From Streptosporangium subroseum (GTDB lineage Bacteria; Actinomycetota; Actinomycetes; Streptosporangiales; Streptosporangiaceae): a DNA stretch of 64,000 nucleotides. This document shows, in pieces, positions 16,264 to 23,859 of the stretch (its first letter is position 1; every line of letters begins with the position of its first letter). Location: assembly GCF_900188345.1 (NCBI RefSeq), contig NZ_FZOD01000008.1, forward strand, positions 62,001 through 126,000, written 5' to 3'. Below the pieces are notes generated by a model, which was not told the origin of the DNA, searched no databases, and worked only from the letters and a program-made list of their open reading frames with translations. Position numbers and translations under genes: made by a program.

Positions 16264-17424
16264 TCACCATCCGACCTTGGCGGCACCCGATATGAGGGAT
16301 CTGGCGATGACCATCCGCTGGATGTCGTTGGTGCCCTCGCCGATGGCCATCAGGGGAGCGTCACGGTAGAGGCGTTCGACGACGAACTCCTGGGAGTAGC
16401 CGTAGCCACCGTGGATCCGCATGGCCTCCAGGGTGGCGCGCAGCGCGACCTCCGACGCGAAGTACTTGGCCATCGCGGCCTCGGAGTTCACCGCGCCGGC
16501 CTCCGAGCGGGTCGCCGCCCAGTAGGTGAGCAACCGGGCCGCCTGGATGTCGGTGGCCATGTCGGCGATCTTGAGCTGGATGGCCTGGAAGTCGGCGATC
16601 GGCTGGCCGAAGGCGTGACGCTCGCGCGAGTAGCTCAGCGCGGCGTCGTATGCACACTGGGAGACGCCGACCGCGCGGGCGGCGATGTTGATCCGGCCCA
16701 GCTCCATGGCCGACAACGCCTGCTGCATGCCCCTGCCCTCGACCCCGCCGAGCAGCTGGGACACCGGGACGCGGACGTCCTCCAGCACGATCTCGCAGGT
16801 CTCGGTGCCCTTGTAGCCGAGCTTGGGCAGATCGCGGCTGACCGTGTAGCCCGGGGTTCCGGCCTCGACCAGGATCAAGGACATGCCGCGGTGCGCGGGT
16901 TCGGTGACGGAGGTCTTGACCAGGACCGGCATCGGGTCGGCGTAGCGGGCGTTGGTGATCCACGTCTTGGCGCCGTTGATCACGTAGTGGTCGCCGTCGC
17001 GGACCGCCCGGGTCTGGATGCCCTGCAGGTCGGTGCCCGCCGCGGGCTCGGTCAGCGCGATGCCGGTACGGCGGGCGCCGGTGGCCAGGTCCGGCAGGTA
17101 TGCCTTCTTCTGCTCCTCCGTACCGTGCTGGGCGATCATCCAGGAGGCCAGCGAGTGCGAGCCCAGCACTCCGGCCACTCCCATCCAGCCGCGCGCGATC
17201 TCCTCGAAGACCAGGGCGAACGACACCCGGTCCAGCGCCAGCCCGCCGTACTCCTCGGGAATCGTCAGCCCGAACAGCCCCATTTCCTTGAACCGTTCGA
17301 CGATCTCGGTAGGATAGCGGCCGGTCCGTTCCCACTCCGGGGCGACCGGCACGATCTCCTTGTCGACGAACTCCCGCAGGGTACGGCGGAACAGCTGCTG
17401 GTCTTCGTTCAGCTCGAAATCCAT
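16264..17424 (-). CDS. Acyl-CoA dehydrogenase
   Basis: A 386-residue FAD flavoenzyme that oxidises acyl-CoA to 2-enoyl-CoA, passing electrons to ETF. N-terminal helical domain (DFELNEDQQLFRRTLREFVD), middle beta domain (ALTEPAAGTDLQGIQT; KTWITNARYADP) and C-terminal helical domain (YGYSQEFVVERLYRDAPLMAIGEGTNDIQ) are all present; the catalytic Glu is about residue 363 in GEGTND, the position used by short- and medium-chain enzymes. GAGGA lies upstream of the ATG. The MaoC hydratase gene ends 10 bp upstream on the same strand, so the two probably give consecutive beta-oxidation steps. Could act on branched or isoprenoid acyl-CoA feeding the carboxylase operon at 37 kb (inference). Confidence 0.95.
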   Translation of the reverse strand: MDFELNEDQQLFRRTLREFVDKEIVPVAPEWERTGRYPTEIVERFKEMGLFGLTIPEEYGGLALDRVSFALVFEEIARGWMGVAGVLGSHSLASWMIAQHGTEEQKKAYLPDLATGARRTGIALTEPAAGTDLQGIQTRAVRDGDHYVINGAKTWITNARYADPMPVLVKTSVTEPAHRGMSLILVEAGTPGYTVSRDLPKLGYKGTETCEIVLEDVRVPVSQLLGGVEGRGMQQALSAMELGRINIAARAVGVSQCAYDAALSYSRERHAFGQPIADFQAIQLKIADMATDIQAARLLTYWAATRSEAGAVNSEAAMAKYFASEVALRATLEAMRIHGGYGYSQEFVVERLYRDAPLMAIGEGTNDIQRMVIARSLISGAAKVGW

Positions 17425-17434
17425 CAGGGCGTCC

Positions 17435-17953
17435 TCATGTTGTCATCGGGCCCGTCTTGGCCTGCGGGAAGTAGTTCTTGTCGTGCGGGGCGTCACGGCG
17501 GTAGACCATCACCGCGCGACGCCAGGACATGACCTCGTCGCCGTCCTGGTTGAGGCCCCGGGTCCGGCAGGTGACGATCCCGGCGTAGGGGCGCGACTTC
17601 GACTCCCGCTTGTCCAGCACGATCGACTCGGCGTACAGGGTGTCACCCAGGAACACCGGGTGGGTCAGCTTGATCTCGTCCCAGCCGAGGTTCATCATCG
17701 CGTTCTGGCTGACGTCGATGACCGAGATGCCCAGCACGATCGCCACGGTCAGCCCGGAGTTGACGATGATCTTCCCGACCGGGGCGCGTTCGGCGAAGTG
17801 GGCGTTGAAGTGGTTCTGGTTGGTGTTCATCGTCAGGAGGCTGAACCAGGTGTTGTCGGCCTCGCTGATCGTGCGGCCGAGCGGATGCCGGTAGACATCG
17901 CCGACGACAAAATCCTCGTAGTACCGGCCAAGGCCGGGTTCGTGCACGGTCAC
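17435..17953 (-). CDS. MaoC-like hotdog-fold dehydratase
   Basis: A 172-residue hotdog-fold protein of the MaoC/R-specific enoyl-CoA hydratase family. GRYYEDFVVGDVYRHPLGRTISEADNTWFSLLTMNTNQNHFNAHFA contains the conserved Asp (ISEAD) and His (NHFNAH) expected of hydratase 2. It resembles mesaconyl-CoA and beta-methylmalyl-CoA-type hydratases in length and N-terminus. GTG 17953 has GGGAGAGAC directly upstream. It is the first gene of a two-gene operon with the acyl-CoA dehydrogenase. The substrate is unknown: a 2-enoyl-CoA is most likely. Confidence 0.9.
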   Translation of the reverse strand: MTVHEPGLGRYYEDFVVGDVYRHPLGRTISEADNTWFSLLTMNTNQNHFNAHFAERAPVGKIIVNSGLTVAIVLGISVIDVSQNAMMNLGWDEIKLTHPVFLGDTLYAESIVLDKRESKSRPYAGIVTCRTRGLNQDGDEVMSWRRAVMVYRRDAPHDKNYFPQAKTGPMTT

Positions 17954-18075
17954 GTCTCTCCCTGAGCGATGAGGCCTCGACGCTAGTCATCCGGTGTTTC
18001 GCCGGTCAATGGCCAACCTGGTCATTTCTTCCCATATATCGCCATATGCACCAAAAGTCCCGAGTACGGTGCCGG

Positions 18076-18864
18076 TCAACGTGAGCCGGGGTGCCGCTTC
18101 CTGAAAGCGGTCCAGCTGGTCTCGTTGGGCTCCGACCAGTCCTCGGGAGCGTGGGCGAAGGCGGGGTCGTAGGCGGCGACGTGTTCGCGGAAACGGTCGG
18201 GGACCTCGTCCCAGCCGCCGAGCTTGGCGCCCCGGCAGTGGTAGACCAGCGCCCCCGGCCGGGCGCCCAGTTCCATCCAGGGCAGCCACGGCGACACCCT
18301 GGTCCAGGAGAGCGTGCACGGCACCGAGGCGGCATCGGACGCCAGCTCGGACGCCGGGACGAAAAACTGGAACAACTCCATCGCCCGGTAGGTGTCCCCG
18401 GCCGAGTGGTCGGGGAACTCGGCGGCCGGAAGCGGGGACGGGTACGCCAGGAGCACGTCCACGTTGAACACCACCTGATCGCCGATCTGGACGCGGGGGG
18501 CGCGGAAGGGACCGAAGCGGCCCTGTTCCTGCCAGCGCTGGTTGGCGGGGTCGTTCCAGACGTGCATGACCTCGGCCTCGCCGCCGGTGAGCGGGTTGTT
18601 CCAGGTCTGGAGGATCTCGCGGGTACGGGGGTCGAGATAGGCGGCGGCCTCGCGGGTCAGCAGTTCGTAGCCGCCCGGCACGGCGCGAGCCCGCCCGACG
18701 TTGACCCCCTCAAAACCGAACAGGTGCCGCGGCCCGTCGTCGGGCTGCCAGCCGTACACGTCGCCCGTCCACCAGACCACGGTCTCGGTCCCGTCCGCGC
18801 AGGCCCGGACCCGGATGAGGTCGCGCAGATCGTCGGCCGGGCTGCCCGAGGGATAGTCGATCAT
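18076..18864 (-). CDS. DUF1838 family protein
   Basis: A 262-residue protein. LIRVRACADGTETVVWWTGDVYGWQPDDGPRHLFGFEGVN is the diagnostic start of DUF1838, and the central EVMHVWNDPANQRW and C-terminal FRKRHPG are also typical. The family has no established function; members are cytosolic or secreted and are often found near oxidoreductases. The start at ATG 18864 has AGGACGG upstream; the frame continues to 19017 but that extension lacks similarity. A 120-bp gap separates it from the MaoC gene, so it is probably transcribed alone. The 270 bp between it and wrbA show no gene. Confidence 0.85.
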   Translation of the reverse strand: MIDYPSGSPADDLRDLIRVRACADGTETVVWWTGDVYGWQPDDGPRHLFGFEGVNVGRARAVPGGYELLTREAAAYLDPRTREILQTWNNPLTGGEAEVMHVWNDPANQRWQEQGRFGPFRAPRVQIGDQVVFNVDVLLAYPSPLPAAEFPDHSAGDTYRAMELFQFFVPASELASDAASVPCTLSWTRVSPWLPWMELGARPGALVYHCRGAKLGGWDEVPDRFREHVAAYDPAFAHAPEDWSEPNETSWTAFRKRHPGSR

Positions 18865-19134
18865 GTCCACCGTCCTGTCACGAGGGGCGTGAGGGTCGCA
18901 CGAGGCACGAGCCGCCACAGAGCTGACCCGATCGTTCCATGCCGAGGTGGTGGACATCCGGCCGGACGACGACCTCCGGCAGCGGGTCGCCTGACGCACG
19001 GACCCGTCCGCACGCATTCACTCACGTTCGCGGAGGGTCGTGATCATGAGACCGGAGGGATCGGGAGCCGGGCGTGATCCTGGGGAAGGCGACCCCGTTC
19101 GCGGAAGATCATGGACCGAAGCGGGACGCGACCC

Positions 19135-19755
19135 TCAGGGCAGGCGCCCGCGCAGGAAGGTCGCCGCGATCTCGACCACCCGCTTGGCCTGGAACTCCAT
19201 GGCCGCCAGCTGCACCTCACCGGGCGGAACCGTGCCGTTCTGGGAGGTGTGGCTGGTGCCGTACGGGTTGCCGGCCTGGAACTGGACGGGGTCGGCGTAG
19301 CCGGGGGGCACGATGATCGAGCCCCAGTGGTAGAAAATATTGTTCATCGCGAGGATCGTGCTCTCCTGCCCGCCGTGCGGGGTCGAGGTCGCGGTGAACG
19401 ACGACGCGATCTTGTTGATCAGCAGGCCCTGGGCCCACAGGGGGCCGGTGGTGTCGATGAACTGCTTCATCTGGGCGGTGGGCGTGCCGTACCTGGTGGG
19501 GGTGCCGAACAGGAACGCGTCGGCCCACGTCAGATCCTCCTTCGAGGCCTCGACGATGTGCTGGGTGGCGGCGGAGTGAGCGGCCCAGCCCTCGTTGGAG
19601 GCGATCGCCTCGTCGGGTGCGAGCTCCCTCACCTTGCGAAGGCGAACCTGCGCGCCGGCCTTCTCCGCGGCGCTGGCGGCGGCCTTGGCCAGCGCGAAAA
19701 CCGTGCCCGTGGCCGAGTAGTAGATGACGGCGACGTTGACCACTGGTTCGTCCAT
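19135..19755 (-). CDS. wrbA: NAD(P)H:quinone oxidoreductase, WrbA flavodoxin family
   Basis: A 206-residue FMN-dependent flavodoxin-like protein. The FMN phosphate loop is YYSATGTVFALA at residues 11-22; FLFGTPTRYGTPTAQMKQFIDTT and SFTATSTPHGGQESTIL are WrbA/type IV NQO signatures, the latter contacting the flavin ring. It performs two-electron reduction of quinones, protecting against redox cycling. ATG 19755 gives the normal WrbA N-terminus; an in-frame extension to 20052 has no similarity and crosses the divergent promoter. AGGGGG lies about 11 bases upstream. It faces away from tenA with a 189-bp shared promoter region. Confidence 0.92.
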   Translation of the reverse strand: MDEPVVNVAVIYYSATGTVFALAKAAASAAEKAGAQVRLRKVRELAPDEAIASNEGWAAHSAATQHIVEASKEDLTWADAFLFGTPTRYGTPTAQMKQFIDTTGPLWAQGLLINKIASSFTATSTPHGGQESTILAMNNIFYHWGSIIVPPGYADPVQFQAGNPYGTSHTSQNGTVPPGEVQLAAMEFQAKRVVEIAATFLRGRLP

Positions 19756-19944
19756 CGTTTTCGTACCCCCTGGCTCGTTCCGCTGAGACGTGCCCTGCGA
19801 CCCCGGGAGCCACCCCCTCCGTCCCGCAAAGACTTCTCCATGGGGAGGCAACGTGGCAGGTTCACGGGTGGCCAACCGCTCGCCGCCGGGTCGGCGGCTA
19901 GCATTCACGCTGATCGACGTCCCGAGATACCGAGGAGAAGCCCG

Positions 19945-20640
19945 GTGAACCTGGTCCCCTACGACGAGTGGCGTGCGAGCGCCCTCGACCCCGCCTTCAG
20001 CGAGTGGCTGCGGTCGGGGGCCGAACCCGAGTGGACCGCGGTGGTCAGTCATCCGTTCGCCGCGTCGATCACTCGGGGCGACGTTCCCGACGATGACATG
20101 CGCCGCTATCTGATCCAGGATTTCCAGTTCGTGGACTCCTTCACCGCCCTGCTCGGCGCGGCGGTGGCCAGCGCCGACAGCTTCGAGTCACGGGTACCGT
20201 TCGGCCGGTTCCTGGGCGAGACCGCCACGACGGAGGAGAAGACCTACTTCCACCGCGCGCTCGACGCCCTCGGCGCCATCCCCGCCGATCTGGCCTCGCC
20301 CGACCTTGAACCGGTGACGGCCGACTTCCGCGCCCTGATGGACGAGGCCAGGACCAGCCTGGACTACCCGATCATCCTGGCGGTGCTGTGCGTGGCGGAG
20401 TGGAGCTATCTCGGCTGGGCGAGCCGAGCCGAGCAGCCCCTGCCGGAGAACTTCGTCCACCGCGAGTGGATCAACCTGCACGAGGGCCCGGTGTTCCGCG
20501 CCTGGGTGGCCTTCCTCTGCGGTGAGCTCGACCGCCTGGGCCCCGAGCTCGACGAGAACGGACGACTGCGCGTGCTTGACGTCTTCCGCCGCGCCGTACG
20601 GCTGGAACTGCGCTTCTTCGACATGGCCGCCGGCCTCTGA
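19945..20640 (+). CDS. tenA: TenA family thiaminase II-like protein
   Basis: A 231-residue helical protein of the TenA/PQQC superfamily. RRYLIQDFQFVDSF and ILAVLCVAEWSYLGWA (with the Cys near the catalytic position), plus the C-terminal FRRAVRLELRFFDMA, are conserved. Bacterial TenA hydrolyses aminopyrimidines to salvage thiamine's pyrimidine half. GTG 19945 has GAGGAGAAG upstream. No THI-box riboswitch is recognisable before it and no thiamine genes flank it, so a salvage role is by family only; some TenA-like proteins have other roles. It ends tail to tail with the VOC gene. Confidence 0.87.
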   Translation: MNLVPYDEWRASALDPAFSEWLRSGAEPEWTAVVSHPFAASITRGDVPDDDMRRYLIQDFQFVDSFTALLGAAVASADSFESRVPFGRFLGETATTEEKTYFHRALDALGAIPADLASPDLEPVTADFRALMDEARTSLDYPIILAVLCVAEWSYLGWASRAEQPLPENFVHREWINLHEGPVFRAWVAFLCGELDRLGPELDENGRLRVLDVFRRAVRLELRFFDMAAGL

Positions 20641-20702
20641 CGCTCTCCCCTCCGTTCGCCGGCGGCTGCCGGGCGCGGCTCAGGCCCGGTTCCCCGGAGG
20701 GT

Positions 20703-21167
20703 TCAGGTCCGGTTCTCCCTGAGGTACGGGTCGGGGCCGGGGCGGTAGACGCCTTCGGAGCCGACCTGGGCGGCGCGGACCTCCTCCTCCGGGGCGTAGA
20801 GGCGGATCTGGACGCCGTCCGGGTCGGCGAAGCCCATGGCGTGCCCGGAGGAGGCCTTGATGATCGGGCCGTGCGGGATACCGAGGTCGTCAAGGTGGGC
20901 GACCCAGTCACCCAGGCCTTCCAGGGTGACCTCCATGGCGAAGGGATCCGCTCCGGAGAGGGCCTTGGCCAGGTCGGGGTTCTCGCGCAGGGCGATCTGG
21001 AAGCCGGCGCCCGGGACCGTGAAGCTCATGCCCCTGACCACGCCGTCATCGTCTTCGAAGCTGATGTGGTGTTCCAGCCCGAGGACCCGTTCGTACCAGG
21101 AACGGCTTCTGGCCAGGTCGCTCACCCAGATCTTGAGGTGGTGGACACCGATCACTTCGGCCTGCAT
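20703..21167 (-). CDS. VOC (glyoxalase/dioxygenase) superfamily protein
   Basis: A 154-residue protein with a vicinal oxygen chelate fold. EVIGVHHLKIWVSDLARSRSWYERVLGLEHH carries the first metal His, FAMEVTLEGLGDWV the second repeat, and GFADPDGVQIRLYAPEEE the typical C-terminal Glu/Asp-bearing strand. Such proteins act as glyoxalases, fosfomycin-type resistance enzymes or dioxygenases; the sequence does not tell which. GGGAG lies upstream of the ATG. It is a single gene, 27 bp downstream of the secreted-protein gene's stop on the same strand, so co-transcription is possible. Confidence 0.9.
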   Translation of the reverse strand: MQAEVIGVHHLKIWVSDLARSRSWYERVLGLEHHISFEDDDGVVRGMSFTVPGAGFQIALRENPDLAKALSGADPFAMEVTLEGLGDWVAHLDDLGIPHGPIIKASSGHAMGFADPDGVQIRLYAPEEEVRAAQVGSEGVYRPGPDPYLRENRT

Positions 21168-21197
21168 TTTGTCTCCCTCACCTGTTTTACGGCTCTC

Positions 21198-21794
21198 TCA
21201 AGAGTCCACCGTTGTGGTAACGGCTTTGGCGAAACGGTGGTTGCAGAACTTCTCCTGCGACGTCTTGCGGCTGTAGTGCCGTGCGAACTCGGCCTCGTTG
21301 AGCCCCTCGAAGCTGTCCACGCCGAGCTTGGCCACTGCTACTCCCCCGGCCTTGGGAGCGAGGCGGGCGGTGAAGACGATTTTCCCCTGGCGCGGAATCT
21401 GGCCGTGGCGCGGAACCTGACCGGCGGTGTCACACCAGACGCCGTCGGAATACCTGCGGCAGGGAATGGTCGCGAGCTTCTTGCCGGTGGCGTCGAAGAA
21501 CGTCGCCTTGCTGGGCGTCTGGGCGCCCTTGGGGAATCGGCCGCCCACCCAGAAGGCCCCCCAGTACGGGGCGAAGGAGGGCGTCCAGGTCATGGAGTAG
21601 TTCAGGACATAGGTGACCCGCCCGCCCGGATGGGCGTGGGGCGTGGCCCTGACCGCCACATCGATGTCGATCAAGGGACGACCCTGGCACTTCTTGACGG
21701 CGGCGCTGGTGCAGGTGGCCTGGGCCTGCGCCGGCGGGGACAGGGCGGCCCCGATGAGGGCCAGGCCTGCGGCGAGACCGAGAACACGGCGCAC
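21198..21794 (-). CDS. Secreted protein of unknown function
   Basis: A 198-residue protein with a Sec signal peptide: VRRVLGLAAGLALIGAALSPPAQAQA, cleavage near AQA-QA about residue 26. The mature part has CTSAAVKKCQG, one CRRYSDGVWCDT pair and a C-terminal CNHRF, so two disulfides are possible. GGRVTYVLNYSMTWTP and GKIVFTARLAPKAGGVAVAKLGV suggest beta strands of a DUF11/conserved-repeat-like fold; no firm match. GTG 21794 is chosen because AGGAGG precedes it by four bases. No function can be assigned. Confidence 0.8.
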   Translation of the reverse strand: MRRVLGLAAGLALIGAALSPPAQAQATCTSAAVKKCQGRPLIDIDVAVRATPHAHPGGRVTYVLNYSMTWTPSFAPYWGAFWVGGRFPKGAQTPSKATFFDATGKKLATIPCRRYSDGVWCDTAGQVPRHGQIPRQGKIVFTARLAPKAGGVAVAKLGVDSFEGLNEAEFARHYSRKTSQEKFCNHRFAKAVTTTVDS

Positions 21795-22018
21795 GAGACC
21801 TCCTGTTTGTTCTTCCCAAGAACATCTGCCCAAGAACGCTACATCCGCTCCGGGGCCCGTGCGGGCAGATCCACATAGTCAGGTCCGCGGGCGGAATCCA
21901 GCCGAGCAGGCCCGTGAAGGGGGTCCGGGCGGGCGGAGAGGAGGGGGTCCGCCACCCACCCGGAACCGGTCAGATTACCCCGGCAGACCTGAGTTTGGCT
22001 CGCTTCCCGGCCAGGGAT

Positions 22019-22183
22019 GGTGCTCAATCGCCGCTCTTACCCGCGAGAGACACCACCCAGCCGCCGTTTTCCCTCACAAGGAACGGCGCTCAGCGGCCGT
22101 CTCCCCTCACAAGAGACGGCGCTCAACCACCGCTCTTACGCATGAGGGACCGCACTCGGCCGCCGTCCTTGGCGACGGGACAC
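22019..22183. repeat. Degenerate 33-bp intergenic tandem repeat (5 copies)
   Basis: Units begin at 22019, 22052, 22085, 22118 and 22151, each built on GGCGCTCA...CCG(C/T)...CTCA-AGAGAC. The rest of the 21795-22235 gap has no gene. A plus-strand frame across it encodes 11-residue repeats but has no ribosome site and no similarity, so it is read as a minisatellite. Confidence 0.75.
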
Positions 22184-22235
22184 GAGGGGAGGCCGCCCCC
22201 GAGAATCGGGAGCGGCCCTCACCAAAGCCCCGCAC

Positions 22236-23039
22236 CTACTTCTTCTTGCCGCGCCTCAGGACGCGGAAGACGATCAGGGCGAGTGCCGCCACCGCCGCGA
22301 TGGTCGCAACGGGACGCTTGCCCGCCTCGGCGCTGACCTTCCCCGCCGCGTCCTTGATCTCGACGGGGGTCACCTCCTTGACCCGGCCCACCATCTCGGG
22401 AGCCGCTTCCCTCATCCGGCTCACCATCTCGGGAGCCGCCTCCTTGACCCGGCCGACCATCTCGGGGGCCGCCTCCTTCATCCGGCCCACCATCTCGGGA
22501 GCCGCCTCCTTCATCCGGCCCACCATCTCGGGAGCCGCCTCCTTCATCCGGCCCACCATCTCGGTGGCGGTGTCGGCGGTGGCCGCCCCCATACGGCGCA
22601 GATCGTCGCCCACATGAGCGGCGGTCTCCTGAACACGGCCCTTCACATCGGTCTTGTGCACCAAAGCCTCCACGGTGTCGCCCAGCTCACGCCGGGCATT
22701 CTCGATATCCCGTCGTACGGATTCCTTGCTCGTCTTCTCGTTCTCGGTGCCCGGCTTCCCCGTGCTCGTGTCACCGGGGGTCGCGTTCTCGACCAGCCGA
22801 GGGGTTCCGTCACGTTCGGCCGCCGGAACGCCGAGGTCCTCTGCCGGCGTTCCGTCCGACTTGGCCTGCGGAACGTTGTCCGCCCTGGCCTGCGGGACGT
22901 TGTCCGGCTTGGTCTGCGGAACGTTGAGCGATCCGCTCTCCTCCGGTGCCAGGGGTTCGCCGATCTCCTGCCTGCGAGCCCCGGTGGTCCCGGCGTCCGC
23001 GGGCTTCCGGTCGGGCCGGTCCGGGTCGGTCTCGGTCAT
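22236..23039 (-). CDS. DUF3618 membrane-anchored protein with 11-residue repeats
   Basis: A 267-residue protein. Residues 1-100 are disordered, with three NVPQ(T/A)(K/R)xD units at 47-70. Residues 104-155 match DUF3618 (SVRRDIENARRELGDTVEALVHKTDVKGR). Residues 160-225 are six tandem EMVGRMKEAAP units, an amphipathic 11-residue helical repeat, and the C-terminus is a membrane helix (VATIAAVAALALIVFRVLRR) ending KKK. This layout suggests a membrane-anchored helical stalk. It overlaps the holin-like gene by four bases (ATGA), so both are made together. DUF3618 proteins commonly accompany phage-holin-superfamily proteins in actinobacteria; function unknown, perhaps envelope structure or stress. 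Confidence 0.85.
   Translation of the reverse strand: MTETDPDRPDRKPADAGTTGARRQEIGEPLAPEESGSLNVPQTKPDNVPQARADNVPQAKSDGTPAEDLGVPAAERDGTPRLVENATPGDTSTGKPGTENEKTSKESVRRDIENARRELGDTVEALVHKTDVKGRVQETAAHVGDDLRRMGAATADTATEMVGRMKEAAPEMVGRMKEAAPEMVGRMKEAAPEMVGRVKEAAPEMVSRMREAAPEMVGRVKEVTPVEIKDAAGKVSAEAGKRPVATIAAVAALALIVFRVLRRGKKK
22365..22562 (-). repeat. Six 33-bp in-frame tandem repeats
   Basis: 198 bp encoding residues 160-225 of the DUF3618 protein as six EMVGRMKEAAP-type units. The first three are identical at protein level, later ones diverge (M to V, K to R, VTP end). Confidence 0.9.
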
Positions 23040-23437
23040 CGGTGTGCCCTCTCCTTCACCGCGTCGATGTCGTGCTTGACGCTCGCGATGGTCCGTTCGG
23101 GGGTCGGAGGGGCCGCCTCGGTCACCTGACGCTTGCCGAGGACTCCGAGAATCGCGGCCAGAACCAGCAACACCACACCCACGACCGCCGCGGCTCCCCA
23201 CGCGGGCATGACCCGGGCGAGAAGCAGGATCACCGCGGCCACTATGGACCCGCCTCCGAACAGGGCCACAACCCCCGCACCACCGAACAATCCCGCACCG
23301 ATACCCGCGTGCTTACCCTTTTCCGCGAGTTCCAGCTTGGCCAACTGGAGCTCGTCCCGGATAAGGCGCGAGACCTGTTCTGACATCTGCCGGATCAGCT
23401 CGCCCGTCGGCAGCGACTCCTTGGGACCGTTGGACAT
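23036..23437 (-). CDS. Putative actinobacterial holin-superfamily membrane protein (DUF1469-like)
   Basis: A 133-residue protein. N-terminal amphipathic segment (GELIRQMSEQVSRLIRDELQLAKLELAEKGKHAG) followed by two membrane helices (about 45-73 and 80-100) is the pattern of the phage-holin-3-like DUF1469 family. These host proteins are usually linked to DUF3618 genes, not to prophage lysis cassettes, and no phage genes are here. The C-terminus (SVKHDIDAVKERAHR) resembles a second short coil. A GAGG-type ribosome site lies just upstream of ATG 23437. Role unknown; envelope or turgor functions have been proposed for the family. Confidence 0.88.
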   Translation of the reverse strand: MSNGPKESLPTGELIRQMSEQVSRLIRDELQLAKLELAEKGKHAGIGAGLFGGAGVVALFGGGSIVAAVILLLARVMPAWGAAAVVGVVLLVLAAILGVLGKRQVTEAAPPTPERTIASVKHDIDAVKERAHR

Positions 23438-23859
23438 TGGCGTTCCTCCTCCCTACCTAAGAAGGCGCCTACCCGCTCCCGCCATGGCAAACCTCTGCTC
23501 GGTGGCAACTCATGCGCCGTCGCGGGGCATAGATCAAGCACTTGCTCGGCTGTCGTGACACGCGATTCGCCGTCACACGCGGTTTATCGGCAACCCGAGG
23601 TGGAGACCCCTGCGGTGAGATACTCGGAGAACCACTCCTCGTGGCCGGACCCGCCGGGCTGCCCGGGTTCCGCCCCGCGGCGTTCCGCCGACGGCTCCGA
23701 GGCGCCGGGCATCTCACGCGCTTCTCGGGCCGGAGTACGTCATGATCATAGGTAGTCGCGCGTGTCCGAGTGGCGGAAAAGTAGAGATACGCGTGAGGAT
23801 AGGACTCTTGCCCTACTTCAGGGGGCGATGGGCACGACCAGAAGGGCGGCGCGCTAGAG
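23438..23859. other. Intergenic region, no gene seen
   Basis: Divergent promoter region between the holin-like gene and the NERD-pseudokinase gene. A segment at about 23758-23790 resembles the D-arm of a leucine tRNA but no anticodon or T arm follows. I see no supported gene. Confidence 0.6.

Noticed and set aside
19756..19944. Possible TPP riboswitch upstream of tenA
   Set aside because: A CTGAGA occurs at about 19781 but the conserved ACCTGATCTGG...GCCAGCG half is missing.
22019..22183. CRISPR-like array
   Set aside because: The 33-bp units are contiguous and degenerate, without unique spacers, and no cas genes are present.
21914..22336. Plus-strand open frame with 11-residue repeats
   Set aside because: It is explained by the 33-bp tandem repeat and by the antisense of the DUF3618 gene; no ribosome site and no family similarity.
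22236..23437. Prophage lysis cassette
   Set aside because: The holin-superfamily label is misleading; there are no endolysin, tail, integrase or att-like sequences, and this pair is common in actinobacterial chromosomes.
23750..23800. Leucine tRNA-like sequence (TCCGAGTGGCGGAA...)
   Set aside because: Only the D-arm resemblance is present; there is no anticodon stem-loop, T-arm (GGTTCRANTCC) or matching acceptor stem.
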